Origin: UBA2166 sp964463965
GTDB taxonomy: Bacteria > Nitrospirota > Nitrospiria > Nitrospirales > UBA2166
Reading direction: 5' to 3'
DNA length: 61,161 bases
Assembly: GCA_964463965.1 (NCBI GenBank)
Contig: CAYXED010000010.1
Span: forward strand, 1-61,161
The notes below the pieces were generated by a model. It was not told the DNA's origin, did no database searches, and worked only from the letters and a program-made list of their open reading frames with translations. Positions 6,912-15,904 of the stretch are shown here, in pieces. The number at the start of each line of letters is the position of its first letter. The stretch's first letter is position 1. Both the position numbers and the translations under genes were made by a program.

Positions 6912-7718
6912 ATGTCTATGCTAGATGCAAGTGAGTTTGAAGAGTACTCAAACGACGATTTATTAGCCCGTGTCGACCATGAACGATTGCCGCGACATGT
7001 GGCTGTTATTATGGATGGGAACGGTCGTTGGGCAAAATCACGATATATGCCTCGTATTGCAGGTCATTATGAAGGGATGAAGTCTGTTAGGGAGATTGTC
7101 ACTGCTTGCCGAGAAATAGGGATTCAGGCGTTAACTCTGTATGCGTTTTCCCAAGAGAACTGGAAACGGCCACCTGATGAAATTGGGATGCTTATGAAGG
7201 TGATGGAAAGCTATCTGCAAAGTGAGCTCAATCTCCTTCTTGAACAGGACATTCGATTTATGACCATCGGGAGAACCGAACTCCTTCCCATGAGAGTCTT
7301 AGAATGGATACATAGAGTTGAGAGGGAAACCAAAAATTGCAAAAAAATGGTTTTAACTGTTGCAGTGAGTTATGGTGGGCGAGGTGAGATCGTTGATGCG
7401 ATGCGTTCAATTTTAAAAGACTATATAGCAGGCAGCATAGATATTGCTGATGTAGATGAATCTTTAGTAGCAAGGCACTTGTATACTGCTGAGCATCCAG
7501 AGCTTGATTTGCTCATCAGAACAAGTGGTGAGGCACGGATCAGTAATTTCTTATTGTGGCAAGTTGCCTACGCGGAATTATATTTAACTAAAACATTTTG
7601 GCCAGACTTTCGGAGACGTGAACTGTTAATTGCGTTGCTGGACTATCAAATGCGTGAGCGACGGTTTGGAAAAACTTCTCAGCACGATCTAACGAAATCT
7701 ATTGGAAATCCTTCGTAA
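6912..7718 (+). CDS. uppS: Undecaprenyl (polyprenyl) diphosphate synthase
   Basis: This cis-prenyltransferase condenses isopentenyl units onto farnesyl diphosphate to make the lipid carrier for peptidoglycan and O-antigen. The first motif HVAVIMDGNGRWAK carries the catalytic Asp (about residue 35). Further motifs are LYAFSQENWKRP and RTSGEARISNFLLWQVAYAELY near the end, followed by FWPDF. Length from ATG 6912 is 268 residues. An upstream in-frame TTG at 6858 would add 18 residues with no homology-like features, so ATG 6912 is preferred; its ribosome site is weak. It heads the order uppS-cdsA-dxr-rseP, conserved in many bacteria. Confidence 0.95.
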   Translation: MSMLDASEFEEYSNDDLLARVDHERLPRHVAVIMDGNGRWAKSRYMPRIAGHYEGMKSVREIVTACREIGIQALTLYAFSQENWKRPPDEIGMLMKVMESYLQSELNLLLEQDIRFMTIGRTELLPMRVLEWIHRVERETKNCKKMVLTVAVSYGGRGEIVDAMRSILKDYIAGSIDIADVDESLVARHLYTAEHPELDLLIRTSGEARISNFLLWQVAYAELYLTKTFWPDFRRRELLIALLDYQMRERRFGKTSQHDLTKSIGNPS

Positions 7719-7820
7719 TCTATGTTTTTAGGTTTTGTAGCGGGTGAGTTGCTAAGCTTTATCGCGGCGCCTTGATGGTGTTTGCAATTACAATTCTACA
7801 CTATTACAAGTAGGGCGTGT

Positions 7821-8648
7821 ATGCATCGGCTTCGTGTTTATACCGCCATTGTTTTCGTCCCGTTCTTTTTTATTCTCGTTAAATATTTTCACCCCATTGC
7901 CTTTACTTCATTTCTTTTGGTTGGAATTCTTTTAGCACAGTATGAGTATTTCCGTTTGCACTCCCATGAAAGGATGTCTGTAGTATCAACAATTGTAGCT
8001 GCTGTGATTAGCATTGGGTTCGTGTTTAGCTTCTATCATGGGCATCACGTTTCTCTAGCCATCGGGTTGATAGGCATGGCTTCAGTTGTGTCGCTCGGAT
8101 ATCTAGTAACCTATATTCGAGGGCGTGTTGGAAGGTCTGCAGGTCCAATAATTATTCTTTTCGGAGTGTTGTACATTGGGTGGATGCTTGGACATCTTGT
8201 ACTTCTTCGAGGGCTTGAATGTGGGGTTGCTCTGATATTTTTTGTATTTTTTGTGACCTGGGCATCTGACATTACAGCGTACTATGTTGGATCATCATTT
8301 GGTAGGCGGAAACTTGCCCCAACAATAAGCCCTGGTAAGACAATTGAGGGTGCGGTTGCGGGGCTTGTAGGTTCAGTGATCGCTTCTCTCATCTCAAAGC
8401 TGCTGTTTATGCCAGCGCTTGATCTTCATCATTACCTTATCGTAGGCTTACTGTTAGGAGTTGTAGGACAGGCAGGTGATCTATTTGAATCTCGCTTAAA
8501 ACGGCATGTTGGGGTTAAAGACTCAGGAACATTATTGCCGGGGCATGGGGGCATGCTTGATCGCGCTGACAGCCTCATTTTTACCGCTCCAGTATATTAC
8601 TACTACATTGTGATTTTTACAGATATGTCGAAAGGGACTTGTATATAG
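7821..8648 (+). CDS. cdsA: Phosphatidate cytidylyltransferase
   Basis: CdsA makes CDP-diacylglycerol from phosphatidate and CTP in the inner membrane, the branch point of phospholipid synthesis. About eight apolar segments are visible. The C-terminal family signature is intact: SRLKRHVGVKDSG, then PGHGGMLDRADS. The start is put at ATG 7821 (MHRLRVYTAIVF), where AGGG precedes at about 6 nt; an in-frame TTG at 7782 would add 13 non-conserved residues. The length of 275 is normal. It is 102 bp after uppS and 70 bp before dxr in the same direction. Confidence 0.95.
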   Translation: MHRLRVYTAIVFVPFFFILVKYFHPIAFTSFLLVGILLAQYEYFRLHSHERMSVVSTIVAAVISIGFVFSFYHGHHVSLAIGLIGMASVVSLGYLVTYIRGRVGRSAGPIIILFGVLYIGWMLGHLVLLRGLECGVALIFFVFFVTWASDITAYYVGSSFGRRKLAPTISPGKTIEGAVAGLVGSVIASLISKLLFMPALDLHHYLIVGLLLGVVGQAGDLFESRLKRHVGVKDSGTLLPGHGGMLDRADSLIFTAPVYYYYIVIFTDMSKGTCI

Positions 8649-8718
8649 TGCATGGTCTCAAACGATGATAACTGGGTGAATAGACAAAAACATCATTCCT
8701 AATGGCAGTATTTGAATT

Positions 8719-9912
8719 ATGAAAAATATCGTTATTTTGGGTTCTACTGGTTCAATTGGCGTTTCTGCACTTGAAGTACTTGCGGCGTATCCTGATCGAT
8801 TTAGGGTCTATGGATTGACTGCAGCGAGTAAAGATGAGTTATTTTCAAAGCAAATCAGAGATTTTCGACCACATGCAGTGGCAATGGCTGAAGTTGCTGC
8901 TGCTGATCGCCTCCGTAATTATCCAAACATCAGCAGCACTCAGATTCATGCTGGGGTAGAGGGGTTGATTGAAATTGCAACCCTTAATCAGGCAGATTTG
9001 ATAATCTCAGCCATTGTAGGGGCCGCAGGTCTTGTGCCAACCTTAGCTGCGATAAAAGCGGGTAAGCATGTCGCATTAGCAAACAAAGAACCAATGGTAA
9101 TGGCAGGGCAACTTATGCAGCAGGAGGCTCGTAATCATGGTGGCATGATTTTTCCTGTTGACAGCGAACATAGTGCATTATTTCAATCTATGCAGGGGCA
9201 TCGAAAAGAAGATATTCGACGATTAATTTTGACCTGTTCTGGGGGCCCTTTTCGTACATGTACTCGTGAGGAAATGCTACATAAGACAAAGGCTGAGGCG
9301 CTGAATCATCCAAATTGGGATATGGGCTCAAAAATTACTATTGATTCCGCAACACTTATGAATAAGGGATTAGAAGTGATTGAAGCACATTGGTTGTTTG
9401 GTATTTCGGCAGCACAGATTGATGTTATTGTGCATCCTCAGAGCATAATTCACTCCATGGTAGAATACAATGATGGTTCGATTATTGCGCAGATGGGGAT
9501 TCCAGACATGAAAATTCCAATTGCCTATGCGCTAAGTTACCCGGAGCATATTTCTCTTGATCTTCCACGATGTGATCTTTTGAAGGAAGGGCTTCTGAGC
9601 TTTGAAGAACCTGACCAACAGAAGTTTCCGTGCCTTGGTTTGGCCTATCGTGCATTAAGGGATGGAGGAACAATGCCGGCAGTCCTTAATGCCGCTAATG
9701 AAGTTGCAGTGCAAGGCTTTCTTGACGATAGGATTGGTTTTCTTGATATCGAAAAAGTGATTTTGGGTACCATGGATGCACATGAGGTTGTAAAGTTGGA
9801 GACATTGGATGACACGTTGGCTGCAGATTGCTGGGCTCGTTCGAAGGCGGAGAATATAGTAGACAGTTTAAACTCGATTAGTTTGTTTGAAAAGAGAGCT
9901 GGAAATGCTTGA
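8719..9912 (+). CDS. dxr: 1-deoxy-D-xylulose 5-phosphate reductoisomerase
   Basis: Dxr is the second enzyme of the MEP isoprenoid pathway, converting DXP to MEP with NADPH and a divalent metal. The NADPH loop GSTGSIG is at residues 8-14. ANKEPMV replaces the common ANKESLV. The metal and substrate motifs DSEHSALFQ, CSGGPFR, MNKGLEVIEAHWLF and HPQSIIHSMVEYNDGS are all present. The length of 397 is typical. Its product feeds the isoprenoid chain used by uppS upstream. The stop overlaps the rseP start by 8 nt, so the two are translationally coupled. Confidence 0.97.
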   Translation: MKNIVILGSTGSIGVSALEVLAAYPDRFRVYGLTAASKDELFSKQIRDFRPHAVAMAEVAAADRLRNYPNISSTQIHAGVEGLIEIATLNQADLIISAIVGAAGLVPTLAAIKAGKHVALANKEPMVMAGQLMQQEARNHGGMIFPVDSEHSALFQSMQGHRKEDIRRLILTCSGGPFRTCTREEMLHKTKAEALNHPNWDMGSKITIDSATLMNKGLEVIEAHWLFGISAAQIDVIVHPQSIIHSMVEYNDGSIIAQMGIPDMKIPIAYALSYPEHISLDLPRCDLLKEGLLSFEEPDQQKFPCLGLAYRALRDGGTMPAVLNAANEVAVQGFLDDRIGFLDIEKVILGTMDAHEVVKLETLDDTLAADCWARSKAENIVDSLNSISLFEKRAGNA

Positions 9913-10987
9913 AACAATTGCGATATTTCTTGTTGTATTGGGGGTGTTAATATTTTTCCATGAGTTGGGCCACTTTCTTGTGGCCCGTTGGGCAGGTGTT
10001 GGGGTCCTACAGTTTTCTTTAGGCTTTGGCCCCAAAATTTTAAGTTGGAAGGGTAAAGAAACTGAATACATGCTTTGTGCAATTCCGCTGGGTGGCTATG
10101 TAAAGATGTTAGGTGAAGAATATGGTACTGAGGTGGCTGAAGATGACAAACTGCGATCATTTCAGATTCAACCCTTGTCAAGACGAACTGCAATTGTGGC
10201 CGCAGGTCCAATTGCAAACTTTCTCCTTGCCTACCTAGTTTTTGTTGTAATTCTTGCCTCGGGGTTGCCGTTGTATGTTCCAAGCTTTGAAACATTAATG
10301 CCACGGGTTGATTCTGTTGTTGGTGGGTCTCCTGCAGAACGGGCAGGTCTTGAGCCAGGAGATAAAATTATTACCATCGATGGGCAACGTATTGATACCT
10401 GGACTGATATGACAGAAATCATCACAAAAAACCCTGAAAGAAGTCTTGCTATGGAAGTTGATCGTTCGGGGAGAATCATTCGTTTAGCTATTATGCCTGA
10501 AAGTGTAGAGTCAGAATCTGCAAGGGGTGAACCCATCATTATAGGCCGTATTGGCATTACAAAAGACCCTGGCGATGTGGCTATTGATAGTAAATCGCCA
10601 TTGTATGCCATTGTTGATGGAGCTTATGCTACTTGGCGATGGTCCGAGCTAATGGTGGTTGGAATTGTGAAGATGATACAGGGAGAGCTTTCAACCAAGA
10701 ATATTGCAGGGCCTGTTTTTATTGCAAAAACATCTGGAGAAGTTGCAGCCCAGGGGTTTCTGAGCCTTGCCATATTTGTGGCAATTATTAGCATCAATCT
10801 TGGTATTGTTAATCTCTTGCCTGTTCCTGTGCTTGATGGGGGACATCTAATGTTTTTTGCTATTGAAGGAATTCGTGGGCGCCCTGTAGAGGAGCGAGGG
10901 AGGGAAATCGCCCATCAAATTGGTTTATTGCTTTTGTTATCACTGATGACGTTTGCTATTTACAATGACATTATGAGACTGCTCTAA
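9905..10987 (+). CDS. rseP: RseP-type site-2 zinc metalloprotease, single PDZ domain
   Basis: An intramembrane protease of the M50B family. HELGH at residues 19-23 in the first helix binds zinc, and PVPVLDGGHL near residue 310 supplies the LDG motif. One PDZ domain (about 115-185, with SPAERAGLEPGDKI) is present; E. coli RseP has two. The length of 360 suits the one-PDZ form. Members cleave anti-sigma factors and leftover signal peptides. Start ATG 9905 overlaps dxr (ATGCTTGA) and has GAGAG upstream; an in-frame TTG at 9887 is less likely. No sigma or anti-sigma gene is nearby. Confidence 0.94.
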   Translation: MLETIAIFLVVLGVLIFFHELGHFLVARWAGVGVLQFSLGFGPKILSWKGKETEYMLCAIPLGGYVKMLGEEYGTEVAEDDKLRSFQIQPLSRRTAIVAAGPIANFLLAYLVFVVILASGLPLYVPSFETLMPRVDSVVGGSPAERAGLEPGDKIITIDGQRIDTWTDMTEIITKNPERSLAMEVDRSGRIIRLAIMPESVESESARGEPIIIGRIGITKDPGDVAIDSKSPLYAIVDGAYATWRWSELMVVGIVKMIQGELSTKNIAGPVFIAKTSGEVAAQGFLSLAIFVAIISINLGIVNLLPVPVLDGGHLMFFAIEGIRGRPVEERGREIAHQIGLLLLLSLMTFAIYNDIMRLL

Positions 10988-11005
10988 AGAAGAGGCTATG
11001 ACAGT

Positions 11006-12754
11006 ATGATTTCTGAACCAACTTCCAATCAAAACCCTGAGTCTGATTATGTAGAACATCCTCAGGAACATTTAGCATTTGCACATAGAATTTTGGAAGA
11101 ACAGGGTGCTTCTCGTTATCGTAATCACGATGATTTTTTAGAATTGCTTAATGTAATGCAGGGGCATCGACGTACCATGAGGGTTGTGATCGAAGCACTT
11201 AGGGATCTGACTCCAACTGATATCCTGGAACGGGTTCGCCCTCGAGAGGATGAAGGTGAGACAGAATCATTGCTGCAGGCCGGTGTTGATATTTTGTATG
11301 GTGAGAAGGCTGTGGGGGCGCGTTCATTTTATCTTTCCTTGGTCCCGTTTCGTTCTTCCATTAATCGTACGGCTTTGAAGTCCTATCTTGATGTGGTTGC
11401 TTCTTTGCCTTTGATGAAGGGCATTAAGGTGGATGAATGGGAGGACCATCTTCAAGTTGCAGAAAAGGTGGGAGTGATACGTCCTGTAGCGGAAAATGCT
11501 CCACTGCTTACGCTGCAGCGATCATTTGGGTTTCTTTTGGAACGATGTTGGCGCGTGGATGTTAGTGATGATGATAAACAGGCGCTCAGAAAAGCCCATA
11601 TGGAGCATTTTCGAAATTTAATGGGGACGTATCAGCCGTTGATTGAAGCTGATGATAAAACTGAACAGCAATTTGGCTTGATGGTATGCCAGCAAGAAAT
11701 GGAAAATGTACATGCAGCACTTGAGACGGCTTTAGAACTACAGGAAGATATCTTTCCATTTGCAAAGTATCTAATGGCATTTTTTGATGATGTTGGAGAG
11801 CAGGAAATGGCTCTTCAAGTTGCTGAAGATATTCTTCAGAAAATTGAGAAATATGATGAAAGTGCACTCAATGGCTCTGCAGCTCTGGGTTATATGGCTG
11901 TAATGCATGCGGTCGCAGATCGACATGCAACAACACCGCAAATGCCACGTTCGAGGGAACTCTATAACCGTATCCTCAAACATTATGATGAAGTGAAGGA
12001 TATCTCTCCACACGGAAAAATGCGTGGACGTGCAACTGTATATGATGATCTCGGACGTCTATCGTTGTATGGGCAAGAATGGAGTGATGCGGAAAGCTAT
12101 TTTAAAAAGGCGTTGGAATTAAAACGTGAATGTATAGATCGGGATGGTGAACTGAGCACATATGTGAATTTGGGGCGTATGGCACATCATACAAAGCAAT
12201 GGAAAGATGCTAATACATACTACAAACATGCATTAGACCTTGCAGTTGAATTGAAACTTTATGATAAACAAGGCGGGGTCCATCAAGAGTGGGGTGAAGT
12301 TGCGTTTGATGAAGATGACTTGAAAGGTGCTGCAACTCACTTTAAAGCGGCTATTGATGCATATGAAAGTGTAGAGGATAGGAAGTCTCAAGCCGCAGCG
12401 TGGCATCATTATGGTAAGGTTGCACAAGTACAAAGTAATCTTGAAGAAGCGTCGAATCGTTATCAGAAGGCTTTGAAACTATTTACGGAAGAAGACGATC
12501 ATCATTCAAAAGCGGTCACAGCCCATCAACTAGGTGTGGTGACTATGGAACAGGAAAAATATGATGATTCTCGTAAGTGGTTCCTAACCGCCTTGGAAGC
12601 CTTCAAGGGGCTTGAGGATGGTGAAAGTGTACAATTGACGTTGAAGAATATGGCGCGCCTTATGAGTTATTCTGGAGACAGTGATGTGCTTGCAGAAGCT
12701 GCAACGATGCTTGGAATAAGTGAGGAAGATCTCATCCGTTTTCTCCAATCCTAG
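11006..12754 (+). CDS. TPR-repeat protein resembling the C-terminal half of a STAND protein
   Basis: A 582-residue soluble protein. Residues about 90-260 look like the winged-helix and linker region that follows the ATPase of STAND/NB-ARC proteins (ARSFYLSLVPFRSSINRTAL, then ENAPLLTLQRSFGFLLERCW). Residues about 350-550 hold at least five TPR-like units, each with a YDDLG/YVNLG/HHYGK/HQLGV helix pair followed by A..YF/HF..AL. No Walker A or B motif is present, so the usual NTPase is missing, not merely mutated. It begins 18 bp after rseP and may belong to that transcript. Function unknown; a protein-protein scaffold is likely. Confidence 0.6.
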   Translation: MISEPTSNQNPESDYVEHPQEHLAFAHRILEEQGASRYRNHDDFLELLNVMQGHRRTMRVVIEALRDLTPTDILERVRPREDEGETESLLQAGVDILYGEKAVGARSFYLSLVPFRSSINRTALKSYLDVVASLPLMKGIKVDEWEDHLQVAEKVGVIRPVAENAPLLTLQRSFGFLLERCWRVDVSDDDKQALRKAHMEHFRNLMGTYQPLIEADDKTEQQFGLMVCQQEMENVHAALETALELQEDIFPFAKYLMAFFDDVGEQEMALQVAEDILQKIEKYDESALNGSAALGYMAVMHAVADRHATTPQMPRSRELYNRILKHYDEVKDISPHGKMRGRATVYDDLGRLSLYGQEWSDAESYFKKALELKRECIDRDGELSTYVNLGRMAHHTKQWKDANTYYKHALDLAVELKLYDKQGGVHQEWGEVAFDEDDLKGAATHFKAAIDAYESVEDRKSQAAAWHHYGKVAQVQSNLEEASNRYQKALKLFTEEDDHHSKAVTAHQLGVVTMEQEKYDDSRKWFLTALEAFKGLEDGESVQLTLKNMARLMSYSGDSDVLAEAATMLGISEEDLIRFLQS

Positions 12755-12851
12755 TAACCTGCCAGAAAGTATTTATGCTTGCTTCTCCTGGAAGCTTAGG
12801 CCATGTTTTTAGTTTTACTAGTTACAGCCTCTTGTGTTTAATAATCGTGTT

Positions 12852-14300
12852 ATGAAGATTACCGCCCAAGATCTCTATAATTATACTCAGTGTTTGCATA
12901 GAGTGTATTTGGATACAAATGGGCCTTCAGAAGAAAAATCAGAAGTCAATCGATTTGTAAAACTGTTATGGGAACTTGGTGTTCAAACAGAAGAGGAGTA
13001 TTTGAAAACACTAGAGGATATTCAATGGGAGGATTTACAGGATCTCTCTATTAATGATGGAGAGGCAGAGACTCTTCGACTCATGCAGGCTGGCGTGCCA
13101 CTAATTTATCAGGGAGTATTAAAGACAGATGTTTATATAGGCCGGCCTGATCTGCTCATGAAGCGGTTTGACCGAACATCTCGATTTGGAAAATTTTATT
13201 ATGAACCAATTGACATTAAAGCAGGACATGGCTGGGAAGAAAAAAAATTTAAAGAAAAGTATGCATTTCAGGTGATGTTTTATTGGATGATGCTCCAACA
13301 AATACAGGGAGTAGTGCTTGAGATTGGACGAATTATTAATGTTGAAAAAGAGATTGAAGAGTTTGTGATTTCTGATTTTACAAAATCATTTGGCATAGCG
13401 CTTGAAGAAGTTAGGCATCTTGTGAGTGGGATAAAAAAATCTGAACCAGTATTTGGGTCTCACTGTAATCTTTGTGTTTGGAGAAATCGTTGTGAACGGT
13501 GGGTAAATAAAGAAGGTGATCCTTCTGGACTTTTTAAAGTCGGGATCAAAAAGTTTGATATGAAAAAGGCAGGACTCCGAACAATTTCAGATATTGCGGT
13601 GATGGATATCCAGGAATATATGTTGCCACCAAAGAAAATTTCTGGTCTTGGTAGGGAGTCACTTTCTAAGATGAAGAAGCGCGCACAGATAATGCTTAAT
13701 GGGACCCCTGTTATTCGTGAAGGTTTTGCCTTCCCGTCTGGAAAGCGTGAAGTTTATTTTGATATAGAAGGCGATCCTACTCGAGATGATCTCATCTATT
13801 TATTTGGAGTTTTGATCAGGGAGGCTGGTAGGGCTGAGCCATATCAGTATTTTGTAGCTCGCCACCCAGATGAAGAGGAACAAACTGTTCGAAAGTTTTG
13901 GGATTTTATCGCCGATATGGGGGATGCCGTTTACTATGTATATGGACATTACGAAAGAACAAAACTAAAGAAATTAATGGAAAAGTATCAATTGAACCAA
14001 GAATTGTTTGATCAGTACGTCAAATGTGAATATGATTTATATAATGCTTTGATTCTACGCTATTCAGATTGGCCTACACATTCTTACAGCATCAAGAATA
14101 TTGCAAAAATAATTGGTTTTCGATGGCGTGACATCGATCCATCTGGGGCAAATTCTATTGCGTGGTATGAGGAGCATTTACAGCATCCTGACGACAATTC
14201 GCTACTAGAACGGATCATTGCCTACAATGAAGACGATTGTCGTGCCATGGTTGCGGTGAAAGACTTTTTCGAAAGTTATACCACCAGACAACGCAACTGA
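12852..14300 (+). CDS. TM0106-family RecB-like nuclease with RNase H-like exonuclease domain
   Basis: The protein has 482 residues from ATG 12852 (MKITAQDLYNYTQC); an in-frame GTG at 12834 is the alternative. The N-terminal half is a PD-(D/E)XK nuclease with GRPDLLMKR and PIDIKAGHGW as the core acidic motifs. A cysteine near residue 13 together with CNLCVWRNRC around 210-220 forms the C...CxxCx5C set that binds a 4Fe-4S cluster in Cas4 and AddB. The C-terminal half is an RNase H-fold exonuclease with VYFDIEGDP, YGHYERTKL and YNEDDCRAM. In other genomes this pair is sometimes fused to an SF1 helicase; here it stands alone. It converges with tag, another DNA repair gene. Confidence 0.82.
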   Translation: MKITAQDLYNYTQCLHRVYLDTNGPSEEKSEVNRFVKLLWELGVQTEEEYLKTLEDIQWEDLQDLSINDGEAETLRLMQAGVPLIYQGVLKTDVYIGRPDLLMKRFDRTSRFGKFYYEPIDIKAGHGWEEKKFKEKYAFQVMFYWMMLQQIQGVVLEIGRIINVEKEIEEFVISDFTKSFGIALEEVRHLVSGIKKSEPVFGSHCNLCVWRNRCERWVNKEGDPSGLFKVGIKKFDMKKAGLRTISDIAVMDIQEYMLPPKKISGLGRESLSKMKKRAQIMLNGTPVIREGFAFPSGKREVYFDIEGDPTRDDLIYLFGVLIREAGRAEPYQYFVARHPDEEEQTVRKFWDFIADMGDAVYYVYGHYERTKLKKLMEKYQLNQELFDQYVKCEYDLYNALILRYSDWPTHSYSIKNIAKIIGFRWRDIDPSGANSIAWYEEHLQHPDDNSLLERIIAYNEDDCRAMVAVKDFFESYTTRQRN

Positions 14301-14310
14301 TTATAACTCA

Positions 14311-14937
14311 TTAGGCTTTTTGGTTTTGTCGCAGACGATTTTTCTTATACTGCTGGATGATTTCAGATCTTCGAAAGCAGTTTAGTGTATGGTCATTGAC
14401 CATACCAGTGGCTTGCATGTGGGCATAGCAAATTGTTGATCCGACAAACGTGAATCCTCTTGTGCGAAGATCTTTGCTGAGCGCATCAGACTCAAAGGTG
14501 GTGATAGGATAATCTTTGATGGTTTTAAAGCTGTTGACTATGGGTGACCGGTTCACAAATTTCCAAATATAGGCATCAAAAGTTTTAAATTCGTTTTGTA
14601 CTTCAATAAATCTTTTGGCGTTATTGATTGCGGCTTTGATCTTTAGTTTGTTTCGAATAATACCTGGATTGTGAAGGAGCCTTTCGATTTTGGTTTCGGT
14701 ATATTTTGAAATCTTTACGGGATCAAATTGGTTAAATGCTGCCCGATAATTTTCTCGTTTCCGGAGGACAGTATACCAACTGAGTCCTGCCTGTGCGGAT
14801 TCTAAGGTGAGAAATTCAAACCATAGTCTGTCATTATAGATTGGTACACCCCATTCTCTGTCGTGATACTCAATGTAGTCTTGTTTCGTGAGGTCGACCC
14901 AAGGGCAACGGGTAAGTTCCATGTTTGGAATATACAT
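14311..14937 (-). CDS. tag: DNA-3-methyladenine glycosylase I
   Basis: Tag removes 3-methyladenine from alkylated DNA. The zinc-snap residues are present: RCPWV near the start, YHDREWG, and the C-terminal HTLNCFR. The catalytic region TLESAQAGLSWYTVL carries the key Glu (E46). The length of 208 is close to the family norm. The start ATG 14937 is about 13 nt after GGAGG, which lies inside the end of the upstream zinc-ribbon gene; a second ATG is at 14922. The gap to the zinc-ribbon gene is only 7 bp, so they are co-transcribed. Confidence 0.95.
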   Translation of the reverse strand: MYIPNMELTRCPWVDLTKQDYIEYHDREWGVPIYNDRLWFEFLTLESAQAGLSWYTVLRKRENYRAAFNQFDPVKISKYTETKIERLLHNPGIIRNKLKIKAAINNAKRFIEVQNEFKTFDAYIWKFVNRSPIVNSFKTIKDYPITTFESDALSKDLRTRGFTFVGSTICYAHMQATGMVNDHTLNCFRRSEIIQQYKKNRLRQNQKA

Positions 14938-14944
14938 CAGCGCT

Positions 14945-15196
14945 TCACTTCCTCCTCATCCCCTTCACGAAAACTTTTCCCTGAATAATTTTATGAGCAG
15001 GTTTATTCTGAATAATTTTAAATCGTGCAAAATCTTCCCCACATTGAGGACACTTCAAGTTACCTGCTGTTCGGTCCTCCGATATTCTCGATACAAAACA
15101 TTTAACGAGGCCACCATCTCCTCCCTTATGATATTTGTACAGGATAATTCTGCATTTTGAACAGTAAATTGAAATCGTTCGAAAGTTTGTTTTCAC
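14945..15196 (-). CDS. Small zinc-ribbon protein
   Basis: An 83-residue protein with two CxxC pairs, YCSKC (residues 11-15) and CPQCGED (about 49-55), spaced to bind one zinc as a ribbon. Other recognisable parts are a Lys/Gly-rich loop (YKYHKGGDGG) and a basic tail ending HKIIQGKVFVKG. I have seen this layout in conserved hypothetical proteins of several bacterial phyla, with no assigned role. It sits 2 bp after the uridine-kinase-like gene and 7 bp before tag, in one tight operon. Confidence 0.75.
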   Translation of the reverse strand: MKTNFRTISIYCSKCRIILYKYHKGGDGGLVKCFVSRISEDRTAGNLKCPQCGEDFARFKIIQNKPAHKIIQGKVFVKGMRRK

Positions 15197-15198
15197 TC

Positions 15199-15816
15199 TT
15201 ATTTTGAATGCTGGAACTTGCTGGTGTACGATTCAAAAACTATGGAAAGTTGGTTGTCAGTTGACATCTCCCCATCAATGGTGATGTCTGCATGTTGCTG
15301 TGTTTGAGATATTATAGTTTCGTAACTATCTTGAATAAAAGTGTTGTAGCGAAGCCGTATGTCTTCTTCAGTTGTTCCTCGTGTCTGAATGTCACGTGCT
15401 ATGCGTCGTGTGAGCATTACGTGAGAAGTAGCTTCAATGAAGATCTTGAAATCTGACATCTCATTAAGGCTTGCGTAATGAAGGGTAAATAATCCCTCAA
15501 GGACGAGAATGTCTGCTGGTAAACCAGTATAGGGGCCAAAAGTACGTTTTCGTGTCACGAAATTATATTGTGGAAGAAACTTAATAGTCCCAGTATGAAA
15601 CTCCTCAATATCTCGAAGGGCCATACCTATATCTATCGCATCTGGTGTGTCAAGATTGGTTTGCATAGCTTCTGCGGGTGTTAGATGTGATGTGTCATCA
15701 TAGTAGCGATCCAACGCAAGTACCGCGACAGTTTTGTGGGGGAATAGGGACGGAATATGTTTAGCTAGAGTTGATTTTCCAGAACAACTCCCGCCAGCAA
15801 TGGTAATAAGTTGCAT
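15199..15816 (-). CDS. udk: Uridine kinase-like P-loop protein
   Basis: A 205-residue P-loop kinase. GGSCSGKSTLA (residues 8-18) is the Walker A motif; LDRYYDD is the nucleoside-binding stretch that follows strand 2. NLDTPDAID matches the D-x-P-x-A-x-D pattern of uridine kinases, and VLEGLF is the acidic strand-3 motif. These put it in the uridine/phosphoribulokinase family, which phosphorylates uridine or cytidine to the monophosphate. True substrate is inferred. It starts the operon udk - zinc ribbon - tag. Confidence 0.82.
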   Translation of the reverse strand: MQLITIAGGSCSGKSTLAKHIPSLFPHKTVAVLALDRYYDDTSHLTPAEAMQTNLDTPDAIDIGMALRDIEEFHTGTIKFLPQYNFVTRKRTFGPYTGLPADILVLEGLFTLHYASLNEMSDFKIFIEATSHVMLTRRIARDIQTRGTTEEDIRLRYNTFIQDSYETIISQTQQHADITIDGEMSTDNQLSIVFESYTSKFQHSK

Positions 15817-15904
15817 GTCTAAATTTCTCTAAAGTTGTGTGTTGGAAAGTTTTCAAAAATCATGAGACATGTACATCATGGTTGAGTTTGCCAACTTTTT
15901 AGGC

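Noticed and set aside
9645..10304. 219-residue open frame antisense to dxr and rseP
   Set aside because: Both sense genes are clearly conserved across this stretch; the antisense frame is a by-product of their codon use.
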